64,000 bases of DNA, taken from JAJPKK01 sp963787675. GTDB taxonomy: Bacteria; Pseudomonadota; Alphaproteobacteria; Rhizobiales; Xanthobacteraceae. Under the pieces are notes generated by a model, which saw nothing but the letters and a program-made list of their open reading frames with translations, was not told the origin of the DNA and did not search any database. Location of the stretch: assembly GCA_963787675.1 (NCBI GenBank), contig CAWBDV010000003.1:1364001-1428000 (forward strand). Reading direction: 5' to 3'. A program made the translations under genes and the position numbers. This document shows positions 1-8,469 of the stretch, in pieces. How positions within the stretch are numbered: the stretch's first letter is position 1; each line of letters opens with the position of its first letter.

Positions 1-778
1 GCTGCTCGTAGTTGTCGAAGGTGGTGATGACGATGCGCGGATCGCGGTCGAACAGCGAGGTCGCGTTCGCCTCCACCATCGTCCGGCGACCGGGATGATA
101 AGCGATGACGTGACGCGTGGTGGTCTCGTCCGTGGTCACCTTGTGCGCCATCCGCTCGCCGTAGACCCCGACATGCAGCGCCAGCTCCTTCGGCGCAATG
201 ATGACGGTCGTCGAGTTGGTCACCGGCAAGTTCAACGGATACACATTGAGGCCGTTGAAGTGGCCGAAGAAGACGCCGCCCGTCTCGACGCGGCGTGAGA
301 TCAGCACCAGCGTGTCGCCGACGGCAACGTCGCGAAAGAGCACGGTCTTGACCTTGGCATCGCGCATGTACACGGCCGCGAGGCCGGTCGCAGCGTCACG
401 GGTCAGGATGCTGGCGGGGTCGACCGGGACCTTCGTTCCGTCAGGCTTCTCGGTATAGGCCTCGATATCGAGCGTCTGCATGCCCTCGATGTATTGCAGG
501 GATTGCTGACCTTCCGCCTGGACGGCGCCTGGCCCCAAAATCCTGATGCGGCGGGTCTCGACGGTCTCTGCCGTCCGGTCCGCATTGACGGTGATCACCG
601 AGTTGATTCCGATGGTCGCAGCGGTGGCGTTCTGGTTGGCCGGCTGGGCCGCGGCGGGGGCCGGAGCCGGGCTCTGCGCCCAGGCTGATGTCGGTCCAAG
701 CAGGGCAAGCGAAGAAACCACGGCCAACAGCGCAAGAACAACGCGGTGTTGCCCGGCGTTTTGACGTCCCGATGTCAT
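1..778 (-). CDS. DUF3857 / transglutaminase-like secreted protein (3' end cut off)
   Basis: The frame stays open from an ATG at 778 down to base 1, so the N-terminal 259 codons are present and the C-terminus lies outside the window. The start has a classic Sec signal: basic N-terminus, a hydrophobic stretch (VVLALLAVVSSLALLG) and an AWAQ cleavage region. An Ala/Pro-rich linker follows, then a beta-rich region with VETRRIRILGPGAVQ and LQYIEGMQTLDIEAY, as in DUF3857 domains. These usually precede a transglutaminase-like domain in periplasmic or outer-membrane proteins of unknown role. The missing part should show the Cys-His-Asp triad if the assignment is right. It appears to be the native gene left of the tRNA-Val island. 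Confidence 0.8.
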   Translation of the reverse strand, partial: MTSGRQNAGQHRVVLALLAVVSSLALLGPTSAWAQSPAPAPAAAQPANQNATAATIGINSVITVNADRTAETVETRRIRILGPGAVQAEGQQSLQYIEGMQTLDIEAYTEKPDGTKVPVDPASILTRDAATGLAAVYMRDAKVKTVLFRDVAVGDTLVLISRRVETGGVFFGHFNGLNVYPLNLPVTNSTTVIIAPKELALHVGVYGERMAHKVTTDETTTRHVIAYHPGRRTMVEANATSLFDRDPRIVITTFDNYEQ

Positions 779-947
779 TGGAGGCTCCTGTCCAAGGATC
801 AACTGGCGGCCGATCGCCCAATCCTGGGGGTGCCGCTTCGATCGTTAGTTCCGGGAGCCTGACGGCTGGTTCAAATCTTGGACCGGGGGCGGGGCTGGTT
901 CTGACGTGCGGCTCAGGGGCCGCACACGGGCTGGAAAATCGCCGTAG

Positions 948-963
948 TGGTGGGCGGTGACGG
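948..963. repeat. Distal attachment site (16-bp direct repeat of tRNA-Val end)
   Basis: TGGTGGGCGGTGACGG matches 15710-15725 exactly and diverges at the next base on both sides. It contains only the acceptor/T-stem 3' end, so it is a tRNA fragment. It marks the island boundary nearest the DUF3857 gene. Confidence 0.88.
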
Positions 964-1226
964 CCCACGTGAACCATATAGAATCAATATTTTAGCAAAG
1001 AGTGGGGCAATTTAGGACCCGCGCCAAGCCTTGGGAAACCCGATCGAATGTCCCACCTATGCTACGTCGTTCATCGGATCACAGCGGCTCCGACGCGGGA
1101 TTGAACCGCGCGCTGTACGGTGTTTCGGTGCTGTCAGAGAGCCTGAGCAAATCATCTCCAACAAACGGACCCCGGCACAGCTCTTCCTAAAGTCCGATCG
1201 ACGGAAACATATAGTAGTTAACGATA

Positions 1227-2221
1227 TCAGCGCGTCGTCCTGAAAGGAAGTTTGGACCGCTCTATCGTTGGAACGGGAAGCTGAAAGGAACGGAATGCGG
1301 TTGCTAATTGCTCTTCAAGCTTGGGGGGTGCCGCCGGCCCGACGTTCATACGGGTCAGCACCGTTGACGTCTTCCAATTCGGAATCGACAGATCAAGATA
1401 GCCCACTATTTCACCGCTCCGCACGCGCACCTTATGATCCGCGGCGGGTTCGACCTTCGGCCGATAAGCGTTCAGGATAAGCCGATACTCCCGCTCGTGC
1501 TGATATGCGCAATGCTTGTGCATCATTGCATGGAGGTACAGCCCGCTCATCATCGTCTGAAGAACGTCGCGCTCGTACAGCAATGCCCGTCCGTACCGTT
1601 GCGAATATGACGGCATGCTTGGCAGATTCACGCGAAGGAGCAGATTGATGGTCGCGTCTATATACGGCTGGAGCAGCCGACGAAGCTCTTGAATTCGTCG
1701 TACCTGACCGGGAAGCGAAGGAAATTGAAAAGAGCCGGGATTTTGGAGGCGAAAATTCTCATGTCCAGCGCCTGCACGGAGAAACCCAGGCACACGCCTC
1801 TTCCATCATCTGCATAGCTACGCCACTGGGACATATCATCCGGGACAGAACTGAAGCTTGCGACCCGAAATCCATACTCGATCAAGCCTATTCCTATTTC
1901 TCCCATAAGGTGATCGGCCACCTGCTGCGGTACAGTCGGGCCGGCCTTTCTCACCGCCTCCTCAAACATCTCGTGTCCTATTCGCAACCCATATTGCAGT
2001 TCAAGCGTGTCGTTAAGGTGAGCACGTTCAGTGAACCAGAAATGGCCGCTCTCAATGATGGCCAGTGCACTTCTAAGGTCTGTATAGTGATAGATCGTTT
2101 GGGCCTGAGGAGAGGTCTCTCCCGCGGCGTTGAGATCGTCTCCGGTAAGCTCCGCAATTTCAGTTTTGAATTTGTCGAAGCTGGCGTCGTGCTGTTCCCA
2201 TTGTTCGTGATCCGATGCCAT
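1227..2221 (-). pseudogene. DUF2971 family protein, one frameshift
   Basis: The N-terminal part (2221 down to about 1690) carries IYHYTDLRSALAIIESGHF and ERAHLNDTLE, then WRSYADDGRGVCLGFSV, the usual order of conserved DUF2971 blocks. The frame then ends at 1658, while another frame (open from 1793 to 1227) continues with LLQPYIDATI, the HEREYRLIL block and a plausible C-terminus. A one-base indel between about 1680 and 1695 joins them into a protein of about 330 residues. DUF2971 proteins have no established biochemical role and are common on islands next to phage-defence genes. It lies last in the minus-strand operon. Genuine disruption and sequencing error cannot be told apart here. Confidence 0.75.
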
Positions 2222-2417
2222 GTCCCGCTCGGCCTATCTTTTCTGTACGTGAGAAATCCAAGATTTGTTGCAATGATCTATGAGCTGCTGAGGTCCGAAA
2301 CCTTCGACGCGCCCGAAGCGCTTCGCGAACGGCAGGCTGCACCTGATCGCGCACCCGGCAGACCTTTTCCACCGTTGGCGGAATGCGTTCAATCAGGTCT
2401 GTGAGTTTGATTGGCAT
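2160..2417 (-). CDS. Small hypothetical protein
   Basis: An ATG at 2417 opens a frame with a protein-like start (MPIKLTDLIERIPPTVEKV), followed by an Arg-rich stretch that looks less natural. From about 2320 a neighbouring frame reads more plausibly (GFGPQQLIDHCNKSWISHV) and stops about 10 nt before the DUF2971 start at 2221. The true product may be a protein of about 70 residues with a frameshift. I recognise no family. The position, between the DUF488 and DUF2971 genes on the same strand, suggests operon membership. Confidence 0.35.
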   Translation of the reverse strand: MPIKLTDLIERIPPTVEKVCRVRDQVQPAVREALRARRRFRTSAAHRSLQQILDFSRTEKIGRAGHGIGSRTMGTARRQLRQIQN

Positions 2418-2510
2418 CGCCCGGTCCCCGAAAGCTCAAGCCAACCGTATCAAGTGCGACGATGTCAATGAACTCCATCAAGGCCAAGCTGACCTAACTT
2501 GGATCCAGAA

Positions 2511-2957
2511 TTAGAGATGGTGCACTTCCAGCGCCCTGTCCCACTTTTCATTGAGGTATTCGCAGACGAGGCGGCGGTGGCAATGGTGAGGCGTCGCTTC
2601 CGAACACAAGAGGCACGCGCCTTCGAACATCTCCGGCTTGAAACGTTCCTCGATATGACGTTCGGACATCAGCCCGAGAAAGCGCTCTTCATACGCGCGC
2701 CAGTCGCCCTTTTCCTTCTTGTAAGCTTTGAGCATGGGATCGGTCGGCGCGAGTAGAGGCTGGTGCACGTACCCAATGCCGCCGATCATTTTCAGAAGAT
2801 ACGCGAGGTCGTCGGCCTTGGCGAAACCAGCGAGCTGCGACGTGTTATGCAGTCGCACGTCGACCACTTTCTTCACACCGGCGTTCAAGAGCCGCTCAAA
2901 AAATCCTTCGGCGGTCGTCTTGGTGAAGCCGATCGTCGAAATCTTGGCCTTGGCCAC
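2511..2957 (-). CDS. DUF488 family protein (second of a pair)
   Basis: 148 residues with the DUF488 signature: an N-terminal STIGFTKTTAEGFFERL (equivalent of TIGHST), VVDVRLHNTSQ, and near the C-terminus CLLCSEATPHHCHRRLV, where the CSE-x4-CHR pattern is the most conserved element of the family. No activity is established for DUF488. It starts 5 nt after the stop of the preceding DUF488 gene, so the two are almost certainly co-transcribed and translationally coupled. The two proteins share the motif order but differ in sequence, which suggests an ancient duplication or a heteromeric pair. Confidence 0.85.
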   Translation of the reverse strand: MAKAKISTIGFTKTTAEGFFERLLNAGVKKVVDVRLHNTSQLAGFAKADDLAYLLKMIGGIGYVHQPLLAPTDPMLKAYKKEKGDWRAYEERFLGLMSERHIEERFKPEMFEGACLLCSEATPHHCHRRLVCEYLNEKWDRALEVHHL

Positions 2958-2962
2958 GATTA

Positions 2963-3583
2963 TTATTCCGCCGAGTTCGGACCGCCAGGATCAAGCTGCG
3001 GCTTAGCGAAAGCGACCTTCCGGGCTCGTTCGCGATATGCCACGGCCAGTCGTTCTGCACGTGGGGCAAAGAAGTCGTCAGCATTCCGTCCCGAGAGCTC
3101 CAGGAGCTTTTCTTCGACCTCGTCCTGTCTCACGACTTTTCCGCTATCAAGGAGGTGGCTCACGCGAACGCCTCGCTGCGCAAGGGCGCGGCCCACGAGC
3201 AAACATCTGTGGCAGTCTAATGGATCGCGCTCCGAACACATGAGCGCTATCCGATATTTCTTTACGCCCTCAATGACGCGATCAAGCCCTTTGTTAAACT
3301 CAGGCGACTGCGCCATTTTCTCGTAATCAGCGACATCTTCGCAGTAGAATCTGCGCTCGCTCGGCCGGCCACCGAGTTCCTTGCCCAGGAAGACATAAGA
3401 GATTCCATGCAAGCGCAGCTCTTCCCGCAGATCGTCACGATTGAACTGGGGATAGAGCCGCGAATATGGAGAGCTACGAACGTCAGCAATGGCCGTTACG
3501 TTTTCGCTTCGCAGAAGCGCGACGAAGCGCTCCCACGAATGCGTGGAATGGCCGATCGTAAGAACGGTTAGCGTGTCAGACAT
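2963..3583 (-). CDS. DUF488 family protein (first of a pair)
   Basis: 206 residues. Conserved blocks in order: LTIGHSTHSWERF near the start, AIADVRSSPYSRLYPQF, YVFLGKELGGRP and ALMCSERDPLDCHRCLLV. It has a C-terminal extension of about 60 residues, rich in charge, that its partner at 2511-2957 lacks. Invariant Cys and His residues in CSE-x4-CHR could be catalytic or metal-binding, but this is unproven. Its start lies 6 nt after the stop codon at 3590 of the large upstream gene's displaced C-terminal reading frame. Confidence 0.88.
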   Translation of the reverse strand: MSDTLTVLTIGHSTHSWERFVALLRSENVTAIADVRSSPYSRLYPQFNRDDLREELRLHGISYVFLGKELGGRPSERRFYCEDVADYEKMAQSPEFNKGLDRVIEGVKKYRIALMCSERDPLDCHRCLLVGRALAQRGVRVSHLLDSGKVVRQDEVEEKLLELSGRNADDFFAPRAERLAVAYRERARKVAFAKPQLDPGGPNSAE

Positions 3584-3589
3584 TCCAGA

Positions 3590-4081
3590 TCACCAGTACA
3601 CGCCGTTGATCATGACCGTACATTTGCCAGGCTGGTCGGGCCAAGCTCGGGCCAAGCCGACGCGCACATGCAGGTTGCCGCTCTTCGGCAACAGCTTATT
3701 CACAGCCGCTGCTCCTTTGGAGCGATACAACTCTCGCAAATTCTTGGCCACCACCGGCAAGCTATAACGGGCATCTTGGTCGGTTATGTATGCACGCAAG
3801 CTCTTCTCGCCTTTGTAGTCGTTCTCAAAAAACTCGAGGTTTGGACGAGAAGTGCTCACCGCAGCCAGTGAGCCGACCTGAGTACCCTCCTGAACATAAG
3901 CGCCCTTTTTAGCACCGTTCCAAATTCCCGTCGTTTTCAGATGGTCCTGAAAAGCGGCAGCAAGAGTTTTTTTCACCGGCGGAGCGCCGACGCCGAACCA
4001 TGCCTTCGGGCCCGCATCGATGAGCTTGACTGAACCGAGGTCGATTGGCGTGTCCTCCGTGCGATGGGGATAAAGACCGCC
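3590..4081 (-). pseudogene. Displaced C-terminal segment of the large XRE/nuclease-like protein
   Basis: This frame has no convincing start: the only candidate, GTG at 3976, lacks a ribosome-binding site, and protein-like sequence (DLGSVKLIDAGPKAWFGVG) continues upstream of it to a TAG at 4084. The 1225-residue frame above becomes low-complexity and Arg/Ser-rich just where this frame becomes plausible. One indel near 4050-4082 would join them into a protein of about 1300 residues. The segment continues with RAYITDQDARYSLPVVAKNL and ends MINGVYW. I do not recognise the domain. An intended separate gene or programmed shift is possible, but an assembly indel is the simplest reading. Confidence 0.6.
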
Positions 4082-7000
4082 CTAGCGCAGCGGGATCATC
4101 TGATGCGACATCGTTCTTCGACGGGAATACTGCCGAAAGCAGTTCGACGAAGAATCTGGGTTTGGTTGAGAGCGCCTTATGCAGCGTGCGCGCCGGCCGA
4201 TCGGAGTGCTGCAGAGCGCTGAAGTAGGTCCACTCCAATCCGACAAGTTCGTCCTCGCAGACCGCCCCGTCCGCATCGAGGCGCCCGAAGGCCCACCCGA
4301 CATGGTAGGGGAGCATCATCTCATAGTTATGATCGTTGGTGTCGCCGTCAGCCTTGATGGTGGACGGATCGCGAAGGACGCGGAGGATGTCTTCGGACGA
4401 TACGTGTATGTCCCGGCGTGTGCCGATCATCTCCAGCGCGGCACGCCCGCGGCCGACGGTGAGATACCTTTCGACGACCACATGGAAATCCTCCTCGCGC
4501 GGGATCTGAAAGCTCCTAAGGCGCCGCCAGTAGCCGCGATCCAGCTCTGGGCTGGCTGCTGCGATTCGGTCCCAGGTCGCTCGGCCGACCGGGATGGCGG
4601 ACGCAAACGGCAAGATCTCTCGATCCGGTCGGCCATCCTGGACGGCTTGATCAAAGCGCCGCCACAGCCAATCCGCGCCTCGAGCTTGACCTAGAGCAAA
4701 GATCATGCGCTGTGCCATGTTTTCGATCTGCGGCTCCGCGGAACGTAGTGCGAGATCAAGCAGTTCGTCCTTCTGAACGTCCGGGATGCTGCTGATCGCA
4801 ACCGCGTGTCCGAACGCCTCGGCAAGCTCAAGCGTCCGGGCATAATCAATCAGATCGTCGGAGGAGGTGACCGCAGCGATCTCCTCCACAGCCGAGCGCT
4901 GCTCGGCCAACAGCTCGGCCTCCGCGATTTGGATCGCAACCTCGCCGCGGAAAAAATGATTGCCGCGGTTGAACAGCCACGCATGCTTGGCCGTCACCTC
5001 TGTGGGTTCGAGCGAGTCGAAGATAGCCTTTAGTGGCTCAAGGGAAGCGGCGTCCATAGACCAATGGGCGTCGGAAAAAGCCTCGTGCTTGTCGATCAAA
5101 CCGCGCAGCTTCGCCCGCAACGTGATGCGATCGTCGTCCGAGAAGTGGGGTACGGCTTCGGCCAAGCTTTGGGTGGCGGTGGCGCGCCACTCAAGGTCAA
5201 AGTTGGCCCAGTATTCCAGGAGAGCTCCCCATCGCATCGCATCCCGGCCTGCTTTGACAAGGAGCCGCTCGCCGATTGCTCCGTAGGCACGGGCGATACC
5301 TTGCCGCGTGATCGGTTCAGGCTCATTTTCGGAATAGTCGCGCCAATGTGGCATCGCCGACTGGTCCGACATGCCGTAATGGGTCGGCGCTAGCGCCAGC
5401 AGGAGTTTCCAGCCGACCTGGTCGAAACGCTTAATGACGGCATCTAGCACTAAAAGCCGCTGCTCGGCGGTCGCATACGTCTGAGGCACCCAAGGAAGAA
5501 AAATGCGCCTCAGTGTGGCGTCCGGGCGGTTGCGGAGCTTGCCTCCAGGATCGATGTCCGCGAGCCGCGCGAGAAGAATAGCGCCTGCACCTAGATGCTT
5601 CGGGCTCCAACAGAGGAGTTCAAGCGCCCAAAGCAGATCGGAGAGGTATTCGTTCGGATGAAGAAAGCCCTCATCGCTGCGGTACAGCGACGCCATCGGG
5701 CTCGGGTCCTTATCCAAGGCAGTGTCGACACACTCGAGGAAGGCCGCGGGCGCGGCTTCGGCAAGATTCCGAAAATCGTTGGAAAGAGACCACCACACAC
5801 GCTCATCGGCACCGGATAGGAGGATGCGCACAATACGGTCGCTGCGCACAGCGGCATCGGACACATTGCTGGCCTGCTCAGGGAAAACGCCGAGAGCAAT
5901 CACCGTCTCGCTCAGTCCGCGGCGAAGTTCGCTCGAAGCTATCCTAGGCGGCTCGAAGTCAACTTTCCATCGATCATCTGGATCAGCATCGAAGCTCGGA
6001 TTCGGTTCGCCCAGCACTTGCAAGAAACATTGCTCAAACATGTCGAGATGATGCGTCGTAAGGTGCGAGCCGAGCAGAAACCACGCGTCACGAAGTGAGG
6101 CTAGCTTCCATACCGGCCCCGAGCGCCGGATGGGTCCATCGAAGGACGAGGCCAGCGGGGCGAGGTCGAACTCCAGCTCGTCATAGGCGCGACCGCTCAA
6201 CCTTTCGAGGATCTCGCGATCAACTGGATTATCTTCGCGCCACGCCCCAGCCAGCGAGGCCGCCAGGAGGCTTCTGGAGACGGCCGATCGGGACCAGCTT
6301 GGCCGACTTGCGGGGCTGGCGGTCAGAATGCGACGGAGGACTGTCAAGCTTCGTCCGCACTGGCCGGCGAAGCGGCGGGCGTCGAGCATAGGCAGGCCCA
6401 TGGTCTGCAGCTCGCGCTCGATCGATTGTCGCCACGGGCGCGGCAGCCGCATTATGTCGACCGGCGAGCCGATCTCAGAGCCATAGGCAATGTAGACATG
6501 ATGCCCGTCGTTGACGAGCGCCGCGGCGACGCCCGGGTCCCCCCCGTTCAGGACGACAATAAGCTTCGGCCCGAGGCCGATGAGCTCTCGGGCGACATCA
6601 TCCGACTGGGCGGCCAAGATGCAACTCTCCCAATAAATTCGATCGTTGAGCGGGAGTAGCCCGATGGCGGCATGGAGGAATGCGATCGCCTCGTCAGCGG
6701 CCTCGGCCTGAACGGACAGCGCACTTTCGGAGCCGTAGAGCCACCGCAGCACCGAGATGGCCTGGTCGTCTCGGTCTGCGATGATCAACTCGCGGCTCAG
6801 GGAGGGGATCGTTGCCAGCGACCACTCATTCCAGAACTCGCCGAGGTTGCGCAGTCCCTCCGGCCTGCGGTTGATGCGCACCGCCAACCATTCAGCAACC
6901 CCGGGATAAAGCTCGAGCCAGTTGACGAGGTTGTCGCCGTCGATGACGCGCACGTCTCGCCATAGGCCCTCCGCCCGCCGCTCGGCCGCCCAAACTTCCT

Positions 7001-7586
7001 TTTGCGGCCAACGCTGGGGCGTAAAGAAGATGAAGCAAGTTTCGGACGGGTTGGCGCCAAGCGGATTGGCGGTGCGCTTCGCGTACTCGTCTTGGGCTTT
7101 CGTGCCTATTTTTGCCCGCTGCGCGCCGATCTCCCAAACGGATTTCCCGCCCGGTATATATGTTGAATCGCTTGGGGCATCGCACACCCCGTCCCATCCT
7201 GCGTATTGAATGCTTTCGTCAGAGGGAAATCGCAGCGGCGCCGCAGCGCCGTATACCGCAAGAATGAGGCGGCTGGCGAGTTCAGGGAGCTTAGCCTGGC
7301 CGTCGCGGGTTCCGCCCCATTGCACCAAATCATGCGCTTCGATCCAGCGCATGGGCCGCCCCGGCTTCGGAATGACCGGGACGGGCGCCCGAGACGAAAT
7401 GACCACGCCGCCGGGCAAGAACCGGATGCCGTTGGCCTCCAGTGCTTCTCGGATCGCGGTTGCGTTGTTGGTTACCGGCGTCCGCAGGCCGCGCTCAAAG
7501 TCAGCGATAGTCGATGTCGCCACGGACGCAGCTCTGGCAAGATCGCTTTGTTTCCATGCCAGTAAGGCGCGCGCCGGCCCGCACAT
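3909..7586 (-). CDS. Large XRE-HTH / PD-(D/E)XK-like / helical-repeat protein, candidate defence effector
   Basis: Residues 5-58 form an XRE helix-turn-helix (LARAASVATSTIADFERGL). Residues 85-235 resemble a restriction-endonuclease-like domain: AGWDG (Asp132), SVWEIG (Glu152), Lys163, then a conserved FFTPQRW strand at 187-193 and a WLELYPGV helix. Residues 265-425 look like an NTPase-type core whose P-loop has been lost (SVQAEAADEAIAFL where GxxxxGKS/T would be), with KLIVVLNGGDPG and a winged-helix-like GRSLTVLRRIL. About 700 residues of alpha-helical repeats follow. The layout resembles STAND-type defence proteins, with a nuclease in front and a helical sensor behind, plus an autoregulatory HTH. 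ATG 7586 follows an in-frame stop. The last ~55 codons are probably out of frame. Confidence 0.7.
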   Translation of the reverse strand: MCGPARALLAWKQSDLARAASVATSTIADFERGLRTPVTNNATAIREALEANGIRFLPGGVVISSRAPVPVIPKPGRPMRWIEAHDLVQWGGTRDGQAKLPELASRLILAVYGAAAPLRFPSDESIQYAGWDGVCDAPSDSTYIPGGKSVWEIGAQRAKIGTKAQDEYAKRTANPLGANPSETCFIFFTPQRWPQKEVWAAERRAEGLWRDVRVIDGDNLVNWLELYPGVAEWLAVRINRRPEGLRNLGEFWNEWSLATIPSLSRELIIADRDDQAISVLRWLYGSESALSVQAEAADEAIAFLHAAIGLLPLNDRIYWESCILAAQSDDVARELIGLGPKLIVVLNGGDPGVAAALVNDGHHVYIAYGSEIGSPVDIMRLPRPWRQSIERELQTMGLPMLDARRFAGQCGRSLTVLRRILTASPASRPSWSRSAVSRSLLAASLAGAWREDNPVDREILERLSGRAYDELEFDLAPLASSFDGPIRRSGPVWKLASLRDAWFLLGSHLTTHHLDMFEQCFLQVLGEPNPSFDADPDDRWKVDFEPPRIASSELRRGLSETVIALGVFPEQASNVSDAAVRSDRIVRILLSGADERVWWSLSNDFRNLAEAAPAAFLECVDTALDKDPSPMASLYRSDEGFLHPNEYLSDLLWALELLCWSPKHLGAGAILLARLADIDPGGKLRNRPDATLRRIFLPWVPQTYATAEQRLLVLDAVIKRFDQVGWKLLLALAPTHYGMSDQSAMPHWRDYSENEPEPITRQGIARAYGAIGERLLVKAGRDAMRWGALLEYWANFDLEWRATATQSLAEAVPHFSDDDRITLRAKLRGLIDKHEAFSDAHWSMDAASLEPLKAIFDSLEPTEVTAKHAWLFNRGNHFFRGEVAIQIAEAELLAEQRSAVEEIAAVTSSDDLIDYARTLELAEAFGHAVAISSIPDVQKDELLDLALRSAEPQIENMAQRMIFALGQARGADWLWRRFDQAVQDGRPDREILPFASAIPVGRATWDRIAAASPELDRGYWRRLRSFQIPREEDFHVVVERYLTVGRGRAALEMIGTRRDIHVSSEDILRVLRDPSTIKADGDTNDHNYEMMLPYHVGWAFGRLDADGAVCEDELVGLEWTYFSALQHSDRPARTLHKALSTKPRFFVELLSAVFPSKNDVASDDPAALGRSLSPSHGGHANRPRFSQAHRCGPEGMVRRRRSAGEKNSCCRFSGPSENDGNLERC

Positions 7587-7735
7587 GCTTTGGCATTAGG
7601 ACCATGCTGCTATCAGTCATAGGAGATCAGTTAAGAAATATGATCTGGCGATCAAGTAGCCCGGCGCGGCTTTCGTGCAGTCAAAGACCGGTTCGGGTGT
7701 GTCTTGTGTGGGTAAACCCATCCGAGTCAGTGGCG

Positions 7736-7817
7736 TGAGACAGAATAATTGTCTCAATAGGGTTGACATTATAATTATAAGACGGCATTGTCTCATGGTC
7801 TAGAGTCAAACGAGACA
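7736..7817. promoter_or_regulatory. Palindromic sites upstream of the serine recombinase (res-like or operator)
   Basis: TGAGACA at 7736-7742 and TGTCTCA at 7750-7756 form a perfect 7-bp inverted repeat with a 7-nt spacer. A second pair follows: TGTCTCA at 7789-7795 and CGAGACA at 7811-7817. A TTGACA element (7763-7768) and AT-rich DNA lie between. Resolvase/invertase genes commonly sit beside their own binding sites, which also repress the promoter. The same interval is the divergent control region for the minus-strand operon starting at 7586. Confidence 0.55.
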
Positions 7818-7829
7818 GGGAAGCCGCAA

Positions 7830-8375
7830 GTGACTGCCATCGGATATGCCCGCGTCAGCACGACTGATCAGGACCTTTCCATTCAAGAGGCTGCCTTGAG
7901 GGCCGCGGGGTGCGAGGTGATCCGCGCCGAGAAGCGCAGCGGAACCACAAGGGAAGGGCGCGAGGAATTGCGGACGGTCCTTGATTTCCTTCGCCGGGGC
8001 GACGTTCTCATGGTCACCCGCATCGATAGACTAGCCCGCAGCATCGGCGACCTTCAAGATATCGTTCGCACCGTGAAGTCCCGCGGCGCTTCCTTGAAGG
8101 CCACCGAGCAGCCAATCGACACCGGCACGGCGGCCGGCAAGTGCTTCCTTGACATGCTCGGCGTGTTCGCGGAATTCGAAACAAACCTGCGACGCGAGCG
8201 CCAGCTTGAAGGTATCGCCAAGGCCAAGGCGGCAGGCGTCTACAAGGGGCGACCGCCATCAATAGACCCCGACCGGGTGCGCGAAATGAAGGCGAAGGGG
8301 CTTGGTGCCTCAGAGATCGCAAAGGCCCTCAAGATCGGCCGGGCGTCCGTCTATCGCGTATTGGAGGTCGGCTAG
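7830..8375 (+). CDS. Serine recombinase (resolvase/invertase family)
   Basis: The preferred start is GTG 7830, about 10 nt after AGGGA, giving about 181 residues starting MTAIGYARVSTTDQDLSIQ. The nucleophilic Ser lies in YARVS. Other family marks are LRRGDVLMVTRIDRLARS (catalytic arginines), the long E-helix with FAEFETNLRRERQ, and a C-terminal helix-turn-helix (KGLGASEIAKALKIGRASVYRVL). These enzymes catalyse site-specific resolution or inversion at short dyad sites, and such sites lie directly upstream. A longer frame reaches TTG 7788, but that start overlaps the dyads. It may resolve multimers, invert DNA or be a remnant of an older element inside the island. Confidence 0.9.
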   Translation: MTAIGYARVSTTDQDLSIQEAALRAAGCEVIRAEKRSGTTREGREELRTVLDFLRRGDVLMVTRIDRLARSIGDLQDIVRTVKSRGASLKATEQPIDTGTAAGKCFLDMLGVFAEFETNLRRERQLEGIAKAKAAGVYKGRPPSIDPDRVREMKAKGLGASEIAKALKIGRASVYRVLEVG

Positions 8376-8469
8376 CAGCGGGGGCACGTTGGCAGAGCGA
8401 TTGGCCCGAATATTTGATGACCGCAAACGTTGGTGTCGCAGGAAGTCGCGCGGGATTGCTGGGGAAGCG

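Noticed and set aside
1086..1140. Possible tRNA fragment on the minus strand (CGCGG-TTCAATC-CCGCG T-arm-like hairpin)
   Set aside because: A T-arm-like stem loop is present, but no matching D-arm, anticodon arm or full acceptor stem can be built around it. Probably chance similarity.
1910..2404. 164-residue plus-strand frame
   Set aside because: Overlaps the DUF2971 gene and lacks protein-like composition.
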